DNA from: an uncultured Clostridia bacterium
Lineage (GTDB): Bacteria; Bacillota; Clostridia; Oscillospirales; CAG-382
Direction: 5' to 3'
Assembly: GCA_905235695.1 (NCBI GenBank)
Contig: CAJOMW010000041.1
Location: 1 to 11,556 of the forward strand
DNA length: 11,556 nucleotides
Position 1 is the stretch's first letter. Every line of letters begins with the position of its first letter. The notes below the pieces were generated by a model. That model was not told the origin of the DNA. It saw only the letters and a list, made by a program, of their open reading frames with translations, and did not search any database. Below, piece by piece: positions 1 to 5,709 of the stretch. A program made the position numbers and the translations under genes.

Positions 1-647
1 GAGGTTTTATCAAACTTTGTGTTGTCGGCGGCAAGATATATTTTCTTCGCCGACTGCATAAACGCCTTTTTTATCTGGGCATTGTAGTCGCGAGTGTCGG
101 TAGCACCCTTCTGCATATCAAGCCCCTTGCAGGAAATTACGGCAAGGTCGACGTTGTATTCGCCTATCACTTCCTCCGCCTTTCTTCCGGCAAAAGACAG
201 ACCGTTCCTCACAAATTCGCCGCCGGTGGAGATTATTCTCCAGTCGCTTTTCTGCGGCGCTTCGAGAAGTATCTGTATCGAATTGGTTATGAGGGTTATA
301 TTGCTCTTTTCGGATATGCTCTTTACGGTAAAGAGAGCGGTTGTGCTCGAATCGAGAAGAATGTAGTCGCCGTCGTTTATAAGTGTGCCGATTATATCGG
401 CTATATACTTCTTTCCCTCAACGTTTGTCTGCTGGCGGACGGTGAAGGGCAAATCGACGTTGAGGCTGTCATTTTTTACAGCCCCTCCGTAGGTTTTCTT
501 GGCAAGACCGTCTTTCTCGAGCTTGTCGAGGTCACGTCTTATTGTTTCTTCGGTAACGTTGTAATACTGCGCGAGATCTCCGACGATTACTTTTCCTTCG
601 ACGGTGAGACGCGTAAGTATCTCATTTCTTCTCTCGATAGGAAGCAT
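1..647 (-). CDS. DeoR-family transcriptional regulator (C-terminus cut by window edge)
   Basis: About 215 codons are present, starting at ATG 647, and the frame runs off the left edge without a stop; the family is usually about 250 residues. I read this frame by hand. The N-terminus (MLPIERRNEIL) leads into a winged helix-turn-helix at residues 18-50, with the hallmark recognition-helix motif TEETIRRDLDKLEKDGL. The sugar-phosphate effector domain follows, with DSSTTA near residue 99, ITNS near 119 and AADNTKF near the edge, all typical of DeoR/GlpR proteins. A GGGGG run 5 nt before the ATG can serve as ribosome site. Such proteins usually repress sugar operons until a phosphorylated sugar binds. 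It follows the last shell gene, so it is the obvious local regulator, and a plausible ligand is a fucose/rhamnose-derived phosphate (inference). Family call is sure; ligand and sites are not. Confidence 0.93.
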   Translation of the reverse strand, partial: MLPIERRNEILTRLTVEGKVIVGDLAQYYNVTEETIRRDLDKLEKDGLAKKTYGGAVKNDSLNVDLPFTVRQQTNVEGKKYIADIIGTLINDGDYILLDSSTTALFTVKSISEKSNITLITNSIQILLEAPQKSDWRIISTGGEFVRNGLSFAGRKAEEVIGEYNVDLAVISCKGLDMQKGATDTRDYNAQIKKAFMQSAKKIYLAADNTKFDKT

Positions 648-671
648 ACATACCCCCGAATAATAAAATTA

Positions 672-710
672 GTGAATAGTGAAAAATGAATAATGAATAG
701 TGAATAATTA
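672..710. repeat. Heptad tandem repeat, RTGAATA x5
   Basis: Five consecutive 7-bp units read GTGAATA, GTGAAAA, ATGAATA, ATGAATA, GTGAATA, followed by a partial ATTA. The array lies between the PduT-like gene and the regulator. It has no coding potential I can defend. A second array, also of 7-bp period but different sequence, follows the activase gene at 7851-7882. Function unknown; it may be slippage-prone intergenic repeat DNA. Confidence 0.8.
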
Positions 711-715
711 AGGCA

Positions 716-734
716 GCAAAAGCTCCGCTTTTGC
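716..734 (-). terminator. Perfect hairpin directly after the PduT-like stop codon; possible terminator
   Basis: The arms GCAAAAGC and GCTTTTGC pair perfectly over 8 bp around a 3-nt loop (GGA on the minus strand), immediately after the TAA of the PduT-like gene. The downstream stretch is AT-rich (TGCCTTAATTATT) but lacks a true U-run. It could be a weak terminator, an mRNA 3' stabiliser, or a member of the hairpin family with the same centre (CTCCG or CTTCG on the plus strand) seen at 7505, 7535 and 7661. Confidence 0.5.
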
Positions 735-1283
735 TTATAAAATTGTGGACCAGAGCTCCTTATCGGGATTCGGTATTACCGAGAAGTCGAGCAGCATTCC
801 CTCGTCGCCGACGACCACCTTTGCGCGGTCAATCGCCGCAGTGACGGAAGCGACGGTTCCCGTAAGGAGCATATATGATTTTCCGCACATACCTCTCGCT
901 ATTCTCAGCTCTATGAGCTTTACGTCGGCCGCCTTTGCTGCCGTATCTGCCGCGACTATTATCGAAGGAGCCGAAAACGTTTCGAGTACGCCGAGCGCCT
1001 TCGCCTCGCCTATCTCTCCGCCGCCGTATATAGCCTTGAAGATGTCCTCATGCGGATTTCCGAGAACGAACGAGTCCGAAAGCTGATCGGGGAACTTTAC
1101 CTTTGATGCGTCTATCGACGCACGAACGGCGCTGAGCTCTCCGGTTATAAGGACGATATATTTTCCGGGGCAAACCGTTGCCGCCTGGATTATATCCACC
1201 TTTGAAGTTTTTACCATCGTATCTGCGGCCGTCATACCGCTCGATACGGTTTTATATTCTACCATTCCAATGGCTTTGCTCAT
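735..1283 (-). CDS. pduT: PduT-like tandem-domain BMC-T shell protein with Fe-S cysteine
   Basis: The 182-residue protein holds two BMC domains in tandem (about 1-90 and 95-182), as in PduT, which is close to the same length. Domain 1 opens MSKAIGMVEY; domain 2 opens with EAKALGVLETFSAP. Cys38 sits in TVCPGKY, at the same position as the cysteine of Citrobacter PduT; three copies of that residue hold one [4Fe-4S] cluster in the trimer pore. The cluster is therefore expected to carry electrons through the shell. I chose ATG 1283 because it gives the canonical N-terminus and has AAAGGAAAG upstream; a GTG at 1304 in the same frame would add seven residues overlapping that ribosome site. It follows the PduS-like gene by 31 nt, and PduS is the known partner of PduT. 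Confidence 0.94.
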   Translation of the reverse strand: MSKAIGMVEYKTVSSGMTAADTMVKTSKVDIIQAATVCPGKYIVLITGELSAVRASIDASKVKFPDQLSDSFVLGNPHEDIFKAIYGGGEIGEAKALGVLETFSAPSIIVAADTAAKAADVKLIELRIARGMCGKSYMLLTGTVASVTAAIDRAKVVVGDEGMLLDFSVIPNPDKELWSTIL

Positions 1284-1314
1284 AATTCCGAACTTTCCTT
1301 TCACACAAGACCGA

Positions 1315-2646
1315 TTACTTTGCCTCTATAAGAACGTATTTATCGGTTACCTCCGACACTGTTCCGCTTATCGAAGCGTGTACCGGAAGGCTGAGGGCGT
1401 TTTCGGCCGGACTGCCGACAACTTCTCCGGCGCTTACTCTGTCCCCGACCTTTACTGCGGCGACCGAAGGAGCGCCGATGCTCTGCGAGAGCATTATCCT
1501 GACTTTCCTTGCGTCAAGGAGCGTATCGTCAAGCGGAGCGGGAACGTCGTACTTTGTGAGTCCGAGTCTTGCGGTCAGCCTGTCGATCGGCACCTTTCTG
1601 AACTCTCTAGTTGCGGAAACGTCTTTCATCGCAACGTCGTCCGGTATTTTTATGCCGCCTTTTCTGAGTGCGCTCTTTGTATGCGAAATAAGGGTTCTCG
1701 GATTGAGGTTCTGACCGCAGGCGTACATTTCGCAAAGTCCGCATGCGGAGCAGAAAAACGTGTTTATGTAAGGCTTGGTATCACTGACGACTCCCGACGT
1801 TGCCACATGCATGAACTTGTGCGGCTCTATCGGATGTCCGAGGAGATTTCTCGAACAAAGATCCGTACACATTCTGCAGTTACAGCAGACAGACATTGCT
1901 CTTTTCATGTCTATGCTTATCGGAGTCAGCCGCTTTGCCACGATGTACTGATACTGGGGCATAACGAGAACGGCGTTTGATGTCTTGGTCACAACGTCAT
2001 TTCTGTGAGCTATCATTCCCGTCATTGGACCGCCGGCAATAAGCACGGGGTCGTCGACGGTCGCTCCGCCTGCCAAATCAATAAGCTCGCCGTAGGTCAT
2101 ACCAAGCGGTGCTTTCAAAGTTATAGGGTTTTTGACTTCGCCGCATACCGTTATGTATTTATACGTAACGGGTGCGCCTTCCTTTATGGCGCGTGCGGTG
2201 TTGAGTGCCGTCTCGACGTTGAAAACCACAACGCCGACGGTTATCGGAATTTTTCCCGGTGCCACTACCCTGCCCGTCGTCTCGTATATCGTGACGACTT
2301 CGTCTCCTGCCGGATATATTTCGGGGAGCAGCCCTATTTCCGTATTTTTGTAGTTGGATATTATCTTGTTTACTGCCGCAATAGCCCCTTTGTAAGCAGG
2401 CTTTACGGCGATAATAATTCTCGACGCTTCGCAAGCGTCTGCTATGACGCTCAGTGCGTCAAGTATCTCCTCTGCGTGAAATTCGAGAACCTGTCTGTGA
2501 AGCTTTAACAGAGGCTCACATTCAGCGCAGTTGAGTATTATGGTGTCCGCCGCCTTATTCAGCTTTGCGTAGGAAGGAAATCCCGCTCCGCCGGCGCCTG
2601 CGACACCCGCATTTTTCATTATCTGCGAAAGTGTGTTAAAATCCAT
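1315..2646 (-). CDS. pduS: PduS/RnfC-like Fe-S flavoprotein, microcompartment electron-transfer NADH dehydrogenase
   Basis: The 443-residue protein has RnfC/PduS architecture: a glycine-rich nucleotide/flavin motif GAGGAGFPSYAKL at 17-29, an SLBB-like region around 160-215, two ferredoxin-type cysteine sets, and a C-terminal barrel/lipoyl-like segment (about 383-443). The first set is C254-x2-C257-x2-C260-x3-C264, the second C299-x2-C302-x2-C305-x4-C310; each can bind a [4Fe-4S] cluster. In B12-dependent propanediol compartments PduS reduces cobalamin. No B12 enzyme is visible here, so a role in NADH oxidation and passing electrons to PduT or a luminal acceptor is more likely (inference). An AGGGA stands 8 nt before the ATG. 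A 134-nt gap separates it from the EutN-type gene upstream. Confidence 0.93.
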   Translation of the reverse strand: MDFNTLSQIMKNAGVAGAGGAGFPSYAKLNKAADTIILNCAECEPLLKLHRQVLEFHAEEILDALSVIADACEASRIIIAVKPAYKGAIAAVNKIISNYKNTEIGLLPEIYPAGDEVVTIYETTGRVVAPGKIPITVGVVVFNVETALNTARAIKEGAPVTYKYITVCGEVKNPITLKAPLGMTYGELIDLAGGATVDDPVLIAGGPMTGMIAHRNDVVTKTSNAVLVMPQYQYIVAKRLTPISIDMKRAMSVCCNCRMCTDLCSRNLLGHPIEPHKFMHVATSGVVSDTKPYINTFFCSACGLCEMYACGQNLNPRTLISHTKSALRKGGIKIPDDVAMKDVSATREFRKVPIDRLTARLGLTKYDVPAPLDDTLLDARKVRIMLSQSIGAPSVAAVKVGDRVSAGEVVGSPAENALSLPVHASISGTVSEVTDKYVLIEAK

Positions 2647-2780
2647 CTTATATATCCCTGATAAACAAATTGGTTAAGTTTTAATGGTATCTGAATTATA
2701 ATGTGCAGTTTGAAAGCAAAATCGGCAATGACCGAAAGCCTCCGGTAAATCCGAAATTTTCACTCTCGGCCGATATGCGC

Positions 2781-3050
2781 TTACAAGCTGCTCGGATCGT
2801 CTATGATTCCGACGATTGCCGCATCCACCGGTGCGCCCTCAAGTCCGCAGCCTATCCTCGCCGCGGATCCCGTCGCTACGAGAACCGTCTCGCCTACTCC
2901 GGCTCCAACATTGTCTATCGCAATAAAATCGGCTTCGCCCATATTACCGCTGAGTTTTTCCAAAGGCTCGACTATGAGCAGCTTCTGACCTATTAAATTT
3001 TCATTTTTGCGCGTGGACACTACGTGCCCTACTACTTTGCCTATAATCAT
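2781..3050 (-). CDS. pduN: EutN/CcmL/PduN-type pentameric vertex protein (BMC-P)
   Basis: The 89-residue protein matches the BMC-P family in length and pattern: N-terminus MIIGKVVGHVVSTRK, the central LIVEP, IAIDNVGAGVGE, then the conserved ATGSAAR stretch and a C-terminus VDAAIVGIIDD. Pentamers of this family cap the twelve vertices of the shell and are needed for closure. The same frame stays open upstream for 24 more codons, but the family start is MIIGKV at 3050, and the upstream residues are basic and read through a strong hairpin, so I reject the longer form. The ribosome site is unclear (GGGAAAGG lies 12 nt away, GGGCAAAGA directly adjacent), which fits low-level translation of a minor component. 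Confidence 0.93.
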   Translation of the reverse strand: MIIGKVVGHVVSTRKNENLIGQKLLIVEPLEKLSGNMGEADFIAIDNVGAGVGETVLVATGSAARIGCGLEGAPVDAAIVGIIDDPSSL

Positions 3051-3097
3051 TCTTTGCCCATGCCTTTCCCGGATATCGGATTTTGATTTTTTGTACC

Positions 3098-3129
3098 CGG
3101 CGGCTCGCCGTTTTGTCAGCAAGCCGCCG
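3098..3129 (-). promoter_or_regulatory. Strong GC-rich hairpin between extended BMC-H and the pentamer gene
   Basis: In the minus-strand transcript, 3129-3119 and 3108-3098 pair over 11 bp (core GGCGGCU with AGCCGCC, one G-U wobble) around a 10-nt loop. It is by far the most GC-rich structure in the otherwise AT-rich intergenic DNA. The downstream sequence (GGGUACAAAAAAUC) lacks the U-run of an intrinsic terminator. A likely role is processing, stabilising or partly attenuating mRNA so that abundant hexamer and scarce pentamer are made in different amounts (inference). Confidence 0.6.
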
Positions 3130-3158
3130 CTAAAAGATGTGTACTTTTTGAGAAAATA

Positions 3159-3581
3159 TTACTTGATGGAAGGAAGTATCTTCTCAACGTCGTTATGAGG
3201 TCTCGGAATTACGTGCGTTGCTATGAGCTCGCCGAGCTTGGAAGCTGCCGCCGTGCCGCTTTCTACTGCGGACTTAACTGCTCCGACGTCGCCTCTTACC
3301 ATAACGGTTACGAGTCCGCTGCCGATTTTCTCTGTGCCGACCAGCTCAACGTTAGCCGCCTTGCACATTGCATCTGCCGCCTCAATAGCTGCTACAAGTC
3401 CTCTTGTTTCAACTAAACCAAGTGCCTGCTGATTCATGGTTACATTCTCCTTATTTTCAGATTTTTTTGACGGAGAAGCCTTGCCCTTTGTCACCATTTC
3501 CATGACTTCGGGTGACGTTGCAGCGATAACGCTCGACGCCGGCTTTGCCTTAGGCTTTCCCTGTGACTTTTTTTCTGCCAT
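3159..3581 (-). CDS. BMC-H hexamer shell protein with 48-residue N-terminal extension
   Basis: The 140-residue product has a complete BMC-H domain at 49-140 (MNQQALGLVETRG to ILPSIK), with the pore-loop motif TEKIGSG and the conserved HVIPRPH near the end. Before it lies a Lys/Ser/Ala/Pro-rich extension containing a short possible helix, SSVIAATSPEVMEMVTKG. The long start at 3581 has a strong site, AGGAG, 8 nt before its ATG. Met49 (ATG 3437) has its own strong site, AAGGAG, 9 nt upstream, so both a 140- and a 92-residue form are likely. This resembles PduB/PduB' in the B12 system, where the extended form links shell to cargo; the comparison is by analogy, as PduB is a trimer. The domain is nearly identical to that of the broken copy just upstream in the operon. 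Confidence 0.93.
   Translation of the reverse strand: MAEKKSQGKPKAKPASSVIAATSPEVMEMVTKGKASPSKKSENKENVTMNQQALGLVETRGLVAAIEAADAMCKAANVELVGTEKIGSGLVTVMVRGDVGAVKSAVESGTAAASKLGELIATHVIPRPHNDVEKILPSIK
3435..3452 (-). promoter_or_regulatory. Internal ribosome site and start for short BMC-H form
   Basis: AAGGAG at 3452-3447 lies 9 nt before the in-frame ATG at 3437-3435, inside the extended BMC-H gene. The protein from this ATG begins MNQQALGLVE, exactly where an ordinary BMC-H protein would start. It is one of the best ribosome sites in the window. Confidence 0.72.
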
Positions 3582-3610
3582 CTTACTGTCTCCTGAGTTT
3601 TGTTAATTGA

Positions 3611-3888
3611 TTAAAACTTGGGGAGTATCTTTTCTACGTCTGCGTGAGGTCTCGGGATTACGTGAGAAGCTATTATCTCGCCGAGCTTGGAAGCTGCAGC
3701 GGTTCCGCTTTCAACGGCTGCCTTAACTGCTCCGACGTCTCCTCTGACCATAACGGTTACGAGAGTCCGCTACCGATCTTCTCGGTACCGATGAGTACTA
3801 CCTCTGCTGCCTTTACCATTGCATCTGCTGCTTCGATCGCTGCCGTAAGGCCTCTGGTTTCGATCATTCCTAATGCTTCAAGTGACAT
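3611..3888 (-). pseudogene. BMC-H hexamer shell gene interrupted by a 2-nt insertion
   Basis: Translation from ATG 3888, with AAGGAGG 8 nt upstream, gives MSLEALGMIETRGLTAAIEA and on to TEKIGSGLS, then a TAA at 3759-3757 after 43 codons. Removing two bases from the GAGA at 3761-3764 (CTCTCG becoming CTCG on the coding strand) restores a full 91-residue BMC-H protein: VTVMVRGDVGAVK continues in the shifted frame to HVIPRPHADVEKILPKF and a normal TAA at 3613-3611. The 278-nt span is 276 plus 2. The restored protein is PduA/PduJ-like and very close to the neighbouring extended BMC-H. The downstream half has no other damage and the ribosome site is intact, so the lesion is very recent or a sequencing/assembly error. 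If real, the truncated product lacks half the fold. Confidence 0.9.
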
Positions 3889-3937
3889 TGTTTTGTCCTC
3901 CTTAGAGTTTGATTATATTTTTTTATTTTTTTATTTT

Positions 3938-5149
3938 TTACTGATTTACTATGGCTATCTTCAAGCCGTCCTGACGAAGATTTGTCTCAAGCGCTTCGTT
4001 TATCTTGTCAAGCGGGAACTTGTGAGTTATAAGCTCTGACATCGGAAGTCCTATGCCCTTTGCCCTCTTTAAGAAATCAAAGGTCGTTGCGTAATCTCTG
4101 AGCGTGTACACCCACGATCCGACAGTCGTTATCTCCTTAGAGCAGATATCGAAGTGCGGATTTATCGTGGCGTCGCCGCCGTTGATGAAGAATCCGAGCT
4201 CGCAGAGACCGCCGCCGTTTCTTATGAACTTGTAGATGTTGGCGTGTGCCACGGGAGAACCGGTGCACTGGAACGCAAAGTCCGCAAGGTATCCGCCGAA
4301 AGCGTCCTTGACTGCGCCGGCAAGCTCATCTATGCCCTTGTGATCCTTGAAGTTTACTGTGTTTGTTGCTCCCATCTTGCGAGAGAACTCAAGTCTCTTT
4401 TCGTTTCCGTCAAGCGCAACTATGTTCTCTATGCCCATGGTGCGAAGAACGGCAATGCATATAAGACCGATAGGTCCGCATCCCTGGACTACCACTCTCG
4501 AATTGAATCTGAGTATACCTGTTGTCTTTGCACGCTCTACCGCATGGATAAGCACTGCGCACGGCTCGATAAGTATACGGGAATCGAGGTCGAGGTCGCT
4601 GACGTTGAATATCGTCGAGCCGCCCTTGACTACCAAGTAGTCGGAAAACCAGCCCTGGAGGTGGTTGCTGTCGTCGTCGGGAAGAAGTCCGTAAACGTCT
4701 GCGCCGCCTACATTCTGCTTGTTGAGGTCGAACATCGTTATGTCGGGGTTATCCTTGAATATCATACAGGTTACGACCTTGTCGCCGACATTCAGAGGCT
4801 TGCCCGCACTGTCCTTCTCTACGTTCTTGCCCTTCCACACTATCTCGCCCGTTCCCTCGTGTCCGAGAGCTACGGGGATAAGTCCGAAGGGATCTCTCTT
4901 GAATTCATGCGCGTCTGTTCCGCATACGCCGCAGCCTTCAACCTTGACGAGAACGTCGTCGTCTCCGAGCGGAGGAACGGGAAATTCCTTTACGTCAAAG
5001 TGTTCGAGCTTGGTGAGCATTGCAACTCTCGCAGTCTTCGGAATTTCTCCGGGCGATGTCTGAGCTGCCGATGCGGTCGACGGAGCACTCTTCATATTAG
5101 AAATGACCTGCTTAACGATGGCTTCTATATCGTTCGTGTTCAAATCCAT
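3938..5149 (-). CDS. Zinc-dependent medium-chain alcohol dehydrogenase with N-terminal encapsulation peptide
   Basis: The 403-residue enzyme has an amphipathic N-terminal helix (about DIEAIVKQVISNMKS, residues 7-21), then a Ser/Ala/Pro linker, then an MDR fold. Catalytic zinc ligands are visible as Cys76 in GVCGTDAHEF, His97-Glu98 in GHEGTGE, and probably Glu195 in IEPCAV; the NAD(P) loop is GCGPIG at 223-228. The four-cysteine structural-zinc lobe of classical members is missing: only Cys128 lies in the 125-170 stretch. I chose ATG 5149 over 5155 because GGAG is 7 nt before it but only 1 nt before 5155. Likely reactions are propanal to 1-propanol (NAD+ recycling, as PduQ does) or lactaldehyde to 1,2-propanediol; the sequence does not decide. 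PduQ itself is an iron-type enzyme, so this is a non-homologous substitute if the role is the same. Confidence 0.9.
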   Translation of the reverse strand: MDLNTNDIEAIVKQVISNMKSAPSTASAAQTSPGEIPKTARVAMLTKLEHFDVKEFPVPPLGDDDVLVKVEGCGVCGTDAHEFKRDPFGLIPVALGHEGTGEIVWKGKNVEKDSAGKPLNVGDKVVTCMIFKDNPDITMFDLNKQNVGGADVYGLLPDDDSNHLQGWFSDYLVVKGGSTIFNVSDLDLDSRILIEPCAVLIHAVERAKTTGILRFNSRVVVQGCGPIGLICIAVLRTMGIENIVALDGNEKRLEFSRKMGATNTVNFKDHKGIDELAGAVKDAFGGYLADFAFQCTGSPVAHANIYKFIRNGGGLCELGFFINGGDATINPHFDICSKEITTVGSWVYTLRDYATTFDFLKRAKGIGLPMSELITHKFPLDKINEALETNLRQDGLKIAIVNQ

Positions 5150-5184
5150 ATTCATACTCCGTTTCTTATGTATTGTATTATTTT

Positions 5185-5691
5185 TTATGCGAAGTGTTCT
5201 TCAAAGTACTTTCTCCCGTACTCGCCGAGAGCCGTGTCCTGCTCCGCCGTTCCGCCGCTCACTCCGAGTCCGCCGATGACTTCCGATCCCGATATGAGCG
5301 GTTCTCCGCCGCCGAATATCACGATCCGTCCGTTGTTGGTGAACTGTATTCCGTAGAGCGATCCGCCGGGTGCGGCAAGGGACGCGAGCTTTGAAGTGGG
5401 CATTTTGAGCGATACGACCGTAAACGCTTTATTTACGGCAATATCGAGGCTTGCGATGAAAGCGTCGTCCGATCTTTCGAGAGCTATGAGATTTCCGCCG
5501 CCGTCGGAGACCGCAACGACCGTCTTTACCCCCATATCCGCCGCCTTTGTCTGAACCGCGCGTATTATTTCACGCGCCGCCGAGAGCGTCATCTTCTTTA
5601 TGCCTTTTCCCTCGCTCTTTTTGGGAGCGGTGCTTTCAGCCATTATCTCCTTTACGACGCTGTCGACTATCTTATTTATATCGTGGCTCAT
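5185..5691 (-). CDS. PduO C-terminal-like / HbpS-GlcG (DUF336) protein with encapsulation peptide
   Basis: The 168-residue protein opens with a short amphipathic helix, MSHDINKIVDSVVKEIMAES, followed by a Lys/Gly linker and an HbpS/GlcG-type domain from about residue 34 (MTLSAAREIIRAVQ, VSDGGGNLIALER, then the glycine-rich GGGEPL and GGLGVSGGTAEQD). This domain forms the C-terminal part of PduO in B12 compartments and can bind heme in HbpS relatives. The cobalamin adenosyltransferase half of PduO is absent, fitting a B12-free pathway. The N-terminal helix suggests it is cargo. Its function in glycyl radical compartments is not established to my knowledge; redox or radical protection is a guess. 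It starts 18 nt after the aldolase stop, with GGGG as a weak ribosome site. Confidence 0.88.
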   Translation of the reverse strand: MSHDINKIVDSVVKEIMAESTAPKKSEGKGIKKMTLSAAREIIRAVQTKAADMGVKTVVAVSDGGGNLIALERSDDAFIASLDIAVNKAFTVVSLKMPTSKLASLAAPGGSLYGIQFTNNGRIVIFGGGEPLISGSEVIGGLGVSGGTAEQDTALGEYGRKYFEEHFA

Positions 5692-5709
5692 AACAAACCC
5701 CGTCTTTGA

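Noticed and set aside
672..710. CRISPR-like array
   Set aside because: Units are 7 bp with no spacers; simple tandem repeats. The same holds for 7851-7882.
735..1304. PduT-like protein starting at GTG 1304
   Set aside because: The extra seven residues cover the ribosome site of ATG 1283, which gives the canonical MSKAIG N-terminus.
1315..2646. Corrin reductase for B12 recycling
   Set aside because: No cobalamin-dependent enzyme, adenosyltransferase or B12 riboswitch is visible; the dehydratase is a glycyl radical enzyme. The family call stands, the substrate does not follow.
2737..2746. GGAGG-like ribosome site in the gap before the PduS-like gene
   Set aside because: No ATG, GTG or TTG follows at a usable distance, so no small gene can be defended there.
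2781..3122. Longer EutN-type protein starting upstream at 3122
   Set aside because: The added 24 residues are basic, unlike the family, and read through the strong hairpin; the family start is at 3050.
3611..3888. Programmed ribosomal frameshift in BMC-H
   Set aside because: The change is a simple TC duplication with no slippery heptamer or stimulatory structure that I can see, and BMC-H genes are not known to be frameshifted in this way.
4154..5356. Long plus-strand open frame (about 400 codons) opposite the alcohol dehydrogenase
   Set aside because: It lies antisense to a clearly recognisable enzyme, has no family signature, and arises from codon bias of the minus-strand gene. The same applies to plus-strand frames at 1270-1980, 5992-6438, 8025-8732 and 9909-10583.
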